The notes under the pieces were generated by a model. That model was not told where the DNA came from. It did no database searches and saw only the letters and a list, made by a program, of their open reading frames with translations. The position numbers were made by a program, and so were the translations under genes. From an uncultured Bacilli bacterium (lineage in GTDB: Bacteria; Bacillota_I; Bacilli_A; RF39; UBA660), in the NCBI GenBank assembly GCA_944333305.1, contig CALVKV010000061.1, positions 1-7,926 on the forward strand: a stretch of 7,926 nt of DNA. The letters run 5' to 3'. Within the stretch, counting starts at the first letter, position 1. Each line of letters starts with the position of its first letter. Of this stretch, positions 1 to 5,774 are shown piece after piece.

Positions 1-19
1 CACTTCCTCTACCTTATTA

Positions 20-48
20 ATTATATCAATTTCTCTTAATATTTGGAA
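20..48 (-). promoter_or_regulatory. possible leftward promoter at left edge
   Basis: Read on the minus strand there is a full extended -10, TGATATAAT (27 down to 20), with a weak -35 candidate TTCCAA (48-43) at 17 bp. Downstream, at about 5-9, the minus strand reads AGAGG, which resembles a ribosome binding site for a gene starting beyond the left edge. The stretch 1-95 otherwise holds no coding sequence. It would make the unseen left gene divergent from the gene at 96. The -35 is poor, so this rests mainly on the -10. Confidence 0.35.
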
Positions 49-95
49 TAAAAGAATAAAAAAAGTTCATATTAAAGATGAAAGGAATGATTTAA

Positions 96-536
96 ATGGA
101 TGAAAGTTTAGAAATTGTTAATCATATTTATAAAGATAGTGAAATGGCTATTTCTACTTTAACTAAACTTAGTAATACTTTAGAGAAAAAGGATAATAAG
201 ATTAAAGATACTGTTGAAGATATTATTAAAGGTTATGAAAGATATTTTAAAGATGCTAAAAAGATATTAAATAAGAATAACTGTAAAAAAGAAAAAAATA
301 GTATTGTTTCTAAAGTAATGGCTAATATGGGTATTGATAAAGAAGTTAAAGATGATAATAGTGATTCAGCAATCTCTGATATGCTTATTAAAGGTGTATC
401 TATGGGTAGCATTGATTTAGAGAAGAAGTTAAAGAAATATAAAGATAAAGAAATAGATGATAAAGTCTTAGAACTTGCTAATGACTTCAAAGATTTTCAA
501 GATGATATTATTAAAAAGTTAAAAGAATATTTGTAA
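96..536 (+). CDS. small helical protein, possibly ferritin-like bundle
   Basis: A 146-residue, Lys/Asp/Glu-rich, soluble protein with no signal peptide or membrane segment. The start is ATG with AAAGGA (81-86) nine bases upstream; a weak -10 (TATTAA, 70-75) is the only promoter candidate. Predicted long helices lie at about 1-30, 36-62, 92-112 and 118-146, with a loop around 63-90 that includes VMANMGID and a following Met/Gly-rich stretch (MLIKGVSMG, about 97-105). From memory this layout resembles small Clostridia/Bacilli proteins with a ferritin-like or DUF2383-like four-helix bundle. I see no convincing Glu/His set for a di-iron site, so an enzymatic role is not supported. It converges on the next gene and shares a terminator with it. 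The function is unknown; the fold is a guess, while the gene itself is secure. Confidence 0.8.
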   Translation: MDESLEIVNHIYKDSEMAISTLTKLSNTLEKKDNKIKDTVEDIIKGYERYFKDAKKILNKNNCKKEKNSIVSKVMANMGIDKEVKDDNSDSAISDMLIKGVSMGSIDLEKKLKKYKDKEIDDKVLELANDFKDFQDDIIKKLKEYL

Positions 537-576
537 AAGAAAACTACTGAGCATTTAAGTTCAGTAGTTATTTTAA
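537..576. terminator. bidirectional intrinsic terminator
   Basis: A 9-bp perfect stem, AACTACTGA (542-550) with TCAGTAGTT (561-569), encloses a 10-base loop. On the plus strand it is followed by TATTTT; on the minus strand by TTCTTTT (541 down to 535). It therefore serves both the gene ending at 536 and the leftward gene ending at 568, whose TAA stop lies at the foot of the stem. Confidence 0.75.
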
Positions 577-1266
577 AGCCTTTTTTAAAAGATATGGTGG
601 CTCTTCTCCTATTTCTCCACCAATATTAGAATATTTATCAGTAAGAATAATATCACTTTGTTCTATAAGGGTGCCTGTATTATCAAAATAAATAGCATTG
701 CTGGCAGGATCTACAATAGTATCACCACATTTAGCATAAGCATGGTAATGTCCTCCTACAAAGATATTAGGTACATAACTTACAACAGCATCATATTCTT
801 CATTTTCTCTAACAAACTCTAAAGTTCTATCAAAACACTCTCCTGATAGTTGTTTATTAAAAATATATGATGATTTAGTATCTTTAAAATATTCACTTGC
901 TTTTCCTAGTCTAATCGTTCCAACTGTTGTTTCTAATATCATTTTATTACTATTATTAGTTACTTTATTTACAATAGGAACTTCTTCTATGTTAATTAAA
1001 GGTTTAGATGATAAAGCATCATAAATACATTCATTTAATAAAGCATGATAATTACAATTTTTTTGTTTTAATGCTAGATTGATATCATCTTTTTGATATT
1101 TAGATAACTCTACATAATTATAAAGAAAAGTGTCTGCCAAACTAGATAATTCTTTATATGGTAAATTATATTGGATTGCAAGATGTTTCATATACATCAC
1201 TACTTGCTCTACCACTTTCTTATTGGCTTTAGCCATTACTTCTTCTTTAAATTCATAATCACCCAT
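568..1266 (-). CDS. transglutaminase-like predicted cysteine enzyme
   Basis: A 232-residue soluble protein without a signal peptide. The first ~90 residues are helical and unrecognised. The C-terminal half has the order expected of a transglutaminase/papain-like core: Cys144 in GECFDRTLEF at the start of a helix, a strand VVSYV (161-165), His175 in GGHYHAYA (171-178), and Asp186 in IVDPASN (184-190). A Cys, then His-Ala-aromatic, then VDP order is the hallmark of the transglutaminase-like superfamily, whose members are proteases, amidases or acyl transferases. The exact family and substrate are not recognised. The ATG at 1266 is preceded by a GGGGATGAGG purine run and a short leader from an extended -10. 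It is a single-gene unit between galE's terminator and the shared terminator at 537-576. The catalytic triad is inferred from spacing; His173 is an alternative base. Confidence 0.8.
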   Translation of the reverse strand: MGDYEFKEEVMAKANKKVVEQVVMYMKHLAIQYNLPYKELSSLADTFLYNYVELSKYQKDDINLALKQKNCNYHALLNECIYDALSSKPLINIEEVPIVNKVTNNSNKMILETTVGTIRLGKASEYFKDTKSSYIFNKQLSGECFDRTLEFVRENEEYDAVVSYVPNIFVGGHYHAYAKCGDTIVDPASNAIYFDNTGTLIEQSDIILTDKYSNIGGEIGEEPPYLLKKALK

Positions 1267-1291
1267 AACCTCATCCCCTTTTAGTGGCTAT

Positions 1292-1300
1292 ATTATACCA
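1292..1300 (-). promoter_or_regulatory. extended -10 promoter for the 1266 gene
   Basis: The minus strand reads TGGTATAAT, a perfect extended -10. At 17 bp upstream the -35 position falls in the T-tract of the galE terminator (TTTCTT) and is weak. Transcription would start near 1285, giving a leader of only about 20 bases that contains the ribosome binding site. Confidence 0.65.
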
Positions 1301-1309
1301 TATTTTTGC

Positions 1310-1335
1310 AAAAAAAGAAAGTCCTAGTTGGACTT
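1310..1335 (-). terminator. intrinsic terminator of galE
   Basis: On the minus strand AAGTCC (1335-1330), loop AACTA, GGACTT (1324-1319) is followed by TTTCTTTTTTT. The TAG stop of galE (1326-1324) lies in the loop and descending arm, so the terminator overlaps the end of the gene. Confidence 0.8.
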
Positions 1336-2328
1336 ATTGTTAAGTATAAAGTTATAAGAGTCTCTACACATATCTTCTATACCATATTCTGCTTTAAAGC
1401 CTAGTTCTTTATAAGCTTTAGTAGGGTCTGCGTAACATGCTGCGATATCACCAGGACGTCTATCTACTATTTTATATGGTACTTCAACATTATTTACTTT
1501 TTCAAAAGTATTAACTAAATCTAGAACGCTATAACCTGTTCCTGTTCCTAAGTTATAATACTCTATTCCTTTAAAGTTGACACTTTTCTCTAATGCTTTT
1601 AAATGTCCTTTAGCAAGATCAACTACGTGGATATAGTCTCTTACTCCTGTACCATCAGGTGTATCATAGTCATTTCCAAAGACACTTAAAATTGGTAACT
1701 CTTTATTTGCAACTCTAACAATATATGGCATTAAATTATTTGGTATACCATTAGGTTTTTCTCCTATTAAGCCACTTTTATGAGCTCCTATTGGATTAAA
1801 ATATCTAAGGACAATTATAGATAAGTCATTATCGGCTTTAGAAACATCAGCAAGGATTCTTTCTATCATTAGCTTTGTTGTACCATAAGGATTTGTTGTT
1901 GATAGTGGGAAGTCTTCTTTAATTGGTAATTCCTTAGGTGAACCATAAACGGTCGCACTTGATGAAAAGACAAAATTATGACAGTTTTCTTCTTTCATAA
2001 CTTCTAATAATGTAAGAGTTGAATCTAAATTATTACGATAATACTTTAATGGTTCACTAACTGATTCCCCTACTGCTTTATATCCTGCAAAATGGATAAC
2101 GGCATCTATTTTATTTTCTTTAAATACTGCTTTTACTTTTTCTTTATCACAGGCATCAATCTCATAAAATTTAGGTCTTTTAGAAGTTATTTCTTCTATT
2201 TTATCTAAAACATCAATACTAGAGTTAGATAAGTTATCTATAATAACAACTTCATAGTTTTCCTTTAATAGTTCTACACAGGTATGACTTCCGATAAAGC
2301 CTAAGCCTCCGGTTACTAATACATTCAT
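1324..2328 (-). CDS. galE: UDP-glucose 4-epimerase
   Basis: NAD-dependent extended short-chain dehydrogenase that interconverts UDP-glucose and UDP-galactose (Leloir pathway, supply of sugars for envelope glycans). It has 334 residues, near the E. coli length. Seen: the Rossmann glycine motif GGLGFIGS at 7-14, SSSATVYG at 122-129 with Ser124, the catalytic pair Tyr148/Lys152 in NPYGTTK, and a C-terminal RPGD at 291-294. The residue aligned with E. coli Tyr299 is Cys298 (ACYADP), as in epimerases that also accept UDP-GlcNAc/GalNAc, so dual specificity is plausible. An in-frame ATG at 2343 exists, but the strong SD AGGAGG (2335-2340) lies just inside it and six bases before the ATG at 2328, so I use 2328. 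It stands alone, with its own promoter and terminator, divergent from the tRNA unit. Confidence 0.95.
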   Translation of the reverse strand: MNVLVTGGLGFIGSHTCVELLKENYEVVIIDNLSNSSIDVLDKIEEITSKRPKFYEIDACDKEKVKAVFKENKIDAVIHFAGYKAVGESVSEPLKYYRNNLDSTLTLLEVMKEENCHNFVFSSSATVYGSPKELPIKEDFPLSTTNPYGTTKLMIERILADVSKADNDLSIIVLRYFNPIGAHKSGLIGEKPNGIPNNLMPYIVRVANKELPILSVFGNDYDTPDGTGVRDYIHVVDLAKGHLKALEKSVNFKGIEYYNLGTGTGYSVLDLVNTFEKVNNVEVPYKIVDRRPGDIAACYADPTKAYKELGFKAEYGIEDMCRDSYNFILNNKSN

Positions 2329-2349
2329 TTTATCCCTCCTCATATTTTT

Positions 2350-2378
2350 ATATTAACACACATATGATAAAGTGAGAA
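2350..2378 (-). promoter_or_regulatory. galE promoter
   Basis: On the minus strand: -35 TTCTCA (2378-2373), 17-bp spacer, extended -10 TGTTAATAT (-10 hexamer 2355-2350). It points at the galE ribosome binding site and leaves a leader of about 15 bases. Confidence 0.6.
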
Positions 2379-2406
2379 GTATTTAGATATTTTTTTACAT
2401 TTTTTC

Positions 2407-2435
2407 TTGACGCTCACATAAATTAGTGTTAATAT
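2407..2435 (+). promoter_or_regulatory. promoter of the tRNA unit
   Basis: TTGACG (2407-2412), 17-bp spacer, extended -10 TGTTAATAT (hexamer 2430-2435). It starts transcription about 45 bases before tRNA-Arg. The leader contains a small inverted repeat, GCTTTA (2443-2448) with TAAAGC (2462-2467). No other promoter is seen before the tRNAs. Confidence 0.75.
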
Positions 2436-2486
2436 ATTATCAGCTTTACTTATTACATATATAAAGCCTGGAGCCAACACACAGCT

Positions 2487-2563
<77 letters not shown>

Positions 2564-2572
2564 TAATAATAT

Positions 2573-2649
2573 CGGGAAGTGGCTCAACTTGGTAGAGCAC
2601 TTGGTTTGGGACCAAGGGGTTGCAGGTTCAAATCCTGTCTTCCCGACCA
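2573..2649 (+). tRNA. tRNA-Pro (anticodon UGG)
   Basis: A complete cloverleaf of 77 bases with encoded CCA. Acceptor CGGGAAG pairs with CTTCCCG; the D stem is GCTC/GAGC; the anticodon stem CTTGG/CCAAG holds loop TTTGGGA with anticodon TGG; the T arm is GCAGG-TTCAAAT-CCTGT with one G-U pair; the discriminator is A. A UGG anticodon can read all or most CCN codons. It is the second and last gene of the tRNA unit. Confidence 0.97.
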
Positions 2650-2659
2650 TTTAGATTAC

Positions 2660-2692
2660 AAAGCCTTGAAGTTCAAGGCTTTTATTATATTT
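2660..2692 (+). terminator. intrinsic terminator of the tRNA unit
   Basis: A 10-bp perfect stem, AAAGCCTTGA (2660-2669) with TCAAGGCTTT (2673-2682), and a 3-base loop, followed by the T-rich tail TTTTATTATATTT. It lies 10 bases after the CCA of tRNA-Pro and directly before the ribosome binding site of the gene at 2707. Confidence 0.85.
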
Positions 2693-2707
2693 AAAGGAGG
2701 CTTTAAA
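2690..2707 (+). promoter_or_regulatory. small hairpin presenting the SD site in its loop
   Basis: TTTAAAG (2690-2696) and CTTTAAA (2701-2707) are perfect 7-base inverted arms around a 4-base loop GAGG, the core of the SD site. The 3' arm ends on the A of the ATG. The stem has only one G-C pair, so stability is low. It may be incidental to a consensus SD in AT-rich DNA. Confidence 0.3.
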
Positions 2708-3111
2708 TGGCTTTTAATGTTGCAATGACATGTGGATATGATTCTCATTCAAATGAATTATGTTGCTGGAGTGAAAAAATTACTGATAATAAGTATTCAG
2801 AAGATGTATATATTATGTTAGATAAATTAATACAAGAATACTATTTTATTAAAATGGGACAAAAGTATTATAAAAATAATACTAAAAAAGAAAAAATAGA
2901 AACTCAAAAAAAGTTATTAGAAGATAAGAAAAAATTAACTTACCTTGCTAATAATATAGTTTATGGTTATTCTGACTTATTTCTACAATATTATAATTGG
3001 AGTAAACCTTTATGTAGACATTATATTGAGCAATCTAAAAAGAATGTTGAATTTGGACCAAATTTAATAAAAGTAAAGAAAATAAACAGAACAATATATC
3101 AAGATTTTTAG
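2707..3111 (+). CDS. hypothetical protein, unrecognised
   Basis: A 134-residue basic protein, not recognised. The start is ATG after AAAGGAGG (2694-2700 plus the preceding A), an excellent ribosome binding site. There is no signal peptide and no membrane segment. Visible: an N-terminal region with Cys9, Cys19-Cys20 and Trp21; a Lys-rich helical stretch at about 57-80 likely to form a coiled coil; a Tyr/Trp-rich segment YGYSDLFLQYYNWSKPLC (about 86-103); and a basic tail. The scattered cysteines do not form a recognisable zinc finger. No convincing promoter lies between the tRNA terminator and this gene, so it may depend on read-through from the tRNA promoter or on a weak -10 inside the terminator tail. 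It has its own terminator. Its position just after tRNA genes is typical of accessory genes, but no integrase or attachment repeat is seen. Confidence 0.75.
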   Translation: MAFNVAMTCGYDSHSNELCCWSEKITDNKYSEDVYIMLDKLIQEYYFIKMGQKYYKNNTKKEKIETQKKLLEDKKKLTYLANNIVYGYSDLFLQYYNWSKPLCRHYIEQSKKNVEFGPNLIKVKKINRTIYQDF

Positions 3112-3141
3112 TTTAATAATAATATAATAAAGTTTTTGACT

Positions 3142-3165
3142 AACTCTCTATATGAGAGTTTTTTG
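3142..3165 (+). terminator. intrinsic terminator of the 2707 gene
   Basis: AACTCTC (3142-3148), loop TATAT, GAGAGTT (3154-3160), followed by a T run (3159-3164). It lies 30 bases after the TAG stop at 3111 and faces the leftward terminator at 3171-3193. Confidence 0.85.
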
Positions 3166-3170
3166 TATAG

Positions 3171-3193
3171 AAAAAAGACTATGACTAGCCTTT
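3171..3193 (-). terminator. intrinsic terminator of the LysM-GH18 gene
   Basis: On the minus strand AAAGGCTA (3193-3186), loop GTCA, TAGTCTTT (3181-3174) forms an 8-bp stem with one G-U pair, then TTT and more. The ascending arm contains the last codons and most of the TAG stop (3187-3185) of the gene. Confidence 0.65.
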
Positions 3194-4306
3194 CTCTACT
3201 TGAAAATTACTATTTAAAACGGCATAAGCTTGCGGAAAATAATTCATAACTGTCCATATGGAAATACCACCTAAATTATATTTAGTAACAAGGTCTAGCT
3301 TTGCTTTTATACTTCTAGCATCTTCAAACCAAACTATATGTAATGATTCACTTTCATCTTTATAATAGAAATATGGAGCTTTCGCTACTGGATCAAACTG
3401 TATCTCTACTCCTTTTTCTACAGCAAGGGCTACTGCAGCAGTATTAGAAATTGATCTAGCTGGTCTTCCTGGTTCATAAGGTAAGGTCCAATCATACCCA
3501 TAGTTAGGTATACCCATTAGTATTTTCTTACTTGGTATAGCAGTAACAGCATATTGTATTACTCTTTCTACTTGATTAAGAGGTGCAACAGCCATAGGTG
3601 GTCCATAGGTATAACCCCATTCATAAGTCATTATAATTACATGGTCAGCAAGTCTTCCATGAGTAGCATAATCATGAGCTTCATATAATGTTCCTGTCTG
3701 ATTTTCTCTTACTTTAGGTGCTAAAGCTGTTGTTACAATAAATTCTTCTTCATGAAGCCTAGTTACTACTTTTTCTAGGAAATCATTATATAACTGTTTA
3801 TCCATAGGATATACATATTCAAAGTCAATATCAACTCCTGCATAGCCTTTATTTCTTAGAGTTGTTATTAAATTAGAAATTAATCTATCTTGTACTTCTT
3901 CATTAGATAAAATAGTATGGGCAAGATCACTATCAAATCTACCAGTAGAGCCTATATTAGTCATTACAAGCATAGGTAGTGTATTATTATCTTTCGCTGC
4001 TCTTATAGCCCTACTATCACTTATTGGTGTTAAGTTACCACTAGGTGTTACATGATAACTAAAGATACTTAAAAATGTCAAACTAGGTAGTGTTAAAGCT
4101 AGGGTTGTATCACTAATAGTTGGATAAGCATAGCCATTTACTAAGATACTTGGTAATACTTCACTAGGTATCACTAAAGCTTGCCCTATCATTAAACGAT
4201 TTACATTAGACAGACCATTAAGGTCTGTTATTTCTCTTACTGGAACTTTAAACTTTCTGGCAATACCATAAAGGGTATCACCACGTTGTACTGTATATAT
4301 AGTCAA
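3185..4306 (-). CDS. LysM + GH18 glycosidase, YaaH/SleL type
   Basis: A predicted peptidoglycan- or cortex-acting glycosidase of 373 residues. One LysM domain (2-47: YTVQRGDTLYGIARKF, ending in GQALVIP) should bind N-acetylglucosamine in the wall. A GH18 TIM barrel follows at about 55-365, with the catalytic signature GVDIDFE at 157-163 (Asp159, Asp161, acid Glu163), MTYEW at 226-230 and a late barrel Trp in SIWTVMNY (349-356). YaaH/SleL spore enzymes have the same architecture, usually with two LysM repeats and no signal peptide; none is seen here either. The start is TTG at 4306 with SD AAGGAG (4314-4319) seven bases before; no ATG fits. It lies 45 bases after yitT on the same strand, probably as an operon, though a TATAAT (4351-4356, minus) over the yitT stop could be an internal promoter. 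A spore role is an inference; general wall hydrolysis is the alternative. Confidence 0.9.
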   Translation of the reverse strand: MTIYTVQRGDTLYGIARKFKVPVREITDLNGLSNVNRLMIGQALVIPSEVLPSILVNGYAYPTISDTTLALTLPSLTFLSIFSYHVTPSGNLTPISDSRAIRAAKDNNTLPMLVMTNIGSTGRFDSDLAHTILSNEEVQDRLISNLITTLRNKGYAGVDIDFEYVYPMDKQLYNDFLEKVVTRLHEEEFIVTTALAPKVRENQTGTLYEAHDYATHGRLADHVIIMTYEWGYTYGPPMAVAPLNQVERVIQYAVTAIPSKKILMGIPNYGYDWTLPYEPGRPARSISNTAAVALAVEKGVEIQFDPVAKAPYFYYKDESESLHIVWFEDARSIKAKLDLVTKYNLGGISIWTVMNYFPQAYAVLNSNFQVEKG

Positions 4307-4351
4307 AGTATCACTCCTTACACTTTAACTATATGTTTTTACTTATAAAGA

Positions 4352-5245
4352 TTATACTTCTTTTATTCTTGTAGTACTTTTCTTAGTCTTATATTTTTTA
4401 GTAGACTTTATGTGATTACCTATAATATCAGAAACATCTAATATAGTTATAAAAGCACTCTCATCCATTTCATTAGCAATCTTTTTAAGTTCAAATACTT
4501 CTATTCTTGTTAAGACACAATACATTACTTCTTTTTCTCCTGATAAAAGACCACTACCATTTATTTTAGTTACAGTTCTACCAAGTCTTTTATATATCTC
4601 ATTAGCCATATCTGTACCTTTCTCAGTTACAATTAAAGCGGCTTTCGCTTGTTCTAATCCTTCTGAGACAAGATCTATTACTTTATAAGTTATAAAGTAA
4701 GTTAAAACTGAATAAAGGGCTCTATCTATTCCGAATGTTAAAGCGGCAATACTATAAATAATAAAGTTAAAAATCATTACAATTTGTCCTACAGAAAGTG
4801 ATGTTTTTTTACTTATAACAAGAGCGACTGATTCAGTTCCATCAACACATGCTCCAAGTCTAATAACTAATCCTACTCCTATTCCTAGTAAAACTCCTCC
4901 AAAGATAGTCGCTAATAATATTTCATCTGTAACTTCATGGAATGATTCAAAGAAACTAAGCGAAAGTGAAAAAGTTAGCATACTAATAATTGTTCTTAGT
5001 AGGAAACTTTTACCTAAATTACGATAACCTATATAAATAAAAGGAATGTTAATAAGGATAACTAGTAAACTCATTGGTATAGAGAACACTTTAGAAATGA
5101 TTATAGAAATACCTGTAACTCCCCCATCTAAGATATTATTAGGAATTAGAAAAGTATCAAGAGAATATGCTGCTAGCATTGCTCCTAAAATAATTAAAAT
5201 ATAAGATAAAATTGTTTTTAAACGATTATTTTTTATTTTTACCAT
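4352..5245 (-). CDS. YitT family membrane protein (DUF161/DUF2179)
   Basis: An integral membrane protein of 297 residues. About five to six hydrophobic segments lie at 10-32, 43-72, 82-100, 109-130 and 152-190. They carry the family landmarks DGGVTGISI (40-48) and GACVDGTES (131-139), the latter a variant of the usual Gly-rich repeat. A soluble DUF2179 domain follows at about 215-275 (GRTVTKINGSG ... AFITILDVSDIIG), and the tail is Lys-rich. YitT proteins have no firmly established activity; transport or small-ligand sensing has been suggested. An in-frame ATG at 5260 is rejected because the SD GGAGG (5254-5258) lies inside it and eight bases before the ATG at 5245. It is first in a likely two-gene unit with the LysM-GH18 gene and divergent from the GNAT gene. 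Confidence 0.92.
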   Translation of the reverse strand: MVKIKNNRLKTILSYILIILGAMLAAYSLDTFLIPNNILDGGVTGISIIISKVFSIPMSLLVILINIPFIYIGYRNLGKSFLLRTIISMLTFSLSLSFFESFHEVTDEILLATIFGGVLLGIGVGLVIRLGACVDGTESVALVISKKTSLSVGQIVMIFNFIIYSIAALTFGIDRALYSVLTYFITYKVIDLVSEGLEQAKAALIVTEKGTDMANEIYKRLGRTVTKINGSGLLSGEKEVMYCVLTRIEVFELKKIANEMDESAFITILDVSDIIGNHIKSTKKYKTKKSTTRIKEV

Positions 5246-5264
5246 ACATATAACCTCCATCTAT

Positions 5265-5295
5265 ATTATACAGGAAAAAGTTAATTTTTTTGTAA
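5265..5295 (-). promoter_or_regulatory. promoter of yitT
   Basis: The minus strand has a perfect -10, TATAAT (5270-5265), correctly placed before the ribosome binding site. The best -35 candidate, TTACAA (5295-5290), is at a long 19-bp spacing and is weak. The same six bases serve as the -35 candidate of the divergent promoter. Confidence 0.5.
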
Positions 5296-5319
5296 TTTTA
5301 TGCAAATTATTGGTATAAT
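5290..5319 (+). promoter_or_regulatory. promoter of the GNAT-ART unit
   Basis: TTGTAA (5290-5295), 18-bp spacer, and a perfect extended -10 TGGTATAAT (hexamer 5314-5319). Transcription would start near 5326, about 26 bases before the GNAT start codon. It is the only promoter seen for the two-gene unit. Confidence 0.75.
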
Positions 5320-5351
5320 TGCTTTAGAAAAAATAATTCTGGAGGATGATT

Positions 5352-5768
5352 ATGGATAATTTAGTTATTAGAAAATATGTTAATGAAGATTTTAATGAAG
5401 TTATAAAAATATTAAAAGAGCATTTTAATATCAGTGATAATATTAAATCTATAGATGATAGTCTTAATAGTTTTGGTATAGTCGCTACTACTGATAAAAA
5501 AATAGTTGGTTATCTTAGAATTGATAAATTATATAATCCTTTTAAGAAATGTTATTACTATTTTCTTTCTTATGTTTGTGTTGATAGCATTTATCAAAAT
5601 ATGAGTATTGGTACTAAAATGTTAGAGTTCATTTTTAATTATGCAAAGAATGATAGTGTTAGTTATATAGAATTAACTTCTAGGTCTTCTAGGGAAGTAG
5701 CAAATCACTTATATTTAAAGACTGGTTTTGTTATTAGAGATACTAATGTATTTAGAAAAGAGATGTAG
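5352..5768 (+). CDS. GNAT family N-acetyltransferase
   Basis: A 138-residue single-domain GNAT protein, predicted to transfer acetyl from acetyl-CoA to an amine of a small molecule or protein. Visible: the N-terminal strand-helix LVIRKYVNEDFNEVIKIL (4-21), the strand KIVGYLRID (50-58), motif A YVCVDSIYQNMSIGTKML (74-91) and motif B with ANHLYLKTGFV (117-127). In motif A the usual Q-x-x-G-x-G/A pyrophosphate loop reads QNMSIG, so the first Gly is replaced by Ser; activity is still plausible. The in-frame ATG at 5346 touches the SD GGAGG (5341-5345), so the ATG at 5352, six bases after it, is the real start. The ART gene begins six bases after this stop, so the two are cotranscribed. The substrate is unknown; modification of, or protection from, the ART's target is one possibility. 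Confidence 0.88.
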   Translation: MDNLVIRKYVNEDFNEVIKILKEHFNISDNIKSIDDSLNSFGIVATTDKKIVGYLRIDKLYNPFKKCYYYFLSYVCVDSIYQNMSIGTKMLEFIFNYAKNDSVSYIELTSRSSREVANHLYLKTGFVIRDTNVFRKEM

Positions 5769-5774
5769 ATATTT

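Noticed and set aside
233..490. Minus-strand open frame of 85 residues
   Set aside because: It lies wholly inside the plus-strand gene at 96-536, has no ribosome binding site, and reads as a low-complexity Ser/Leu/Phe shadow of a Lys/Glu-rich gene.
4351..4356. TATAAT over the yitT stop as a separate promoter for the LysM-GH18 gene
   Set aside because: No -35 and no TG extension are present, so I mention it only as a possibility within the operon.
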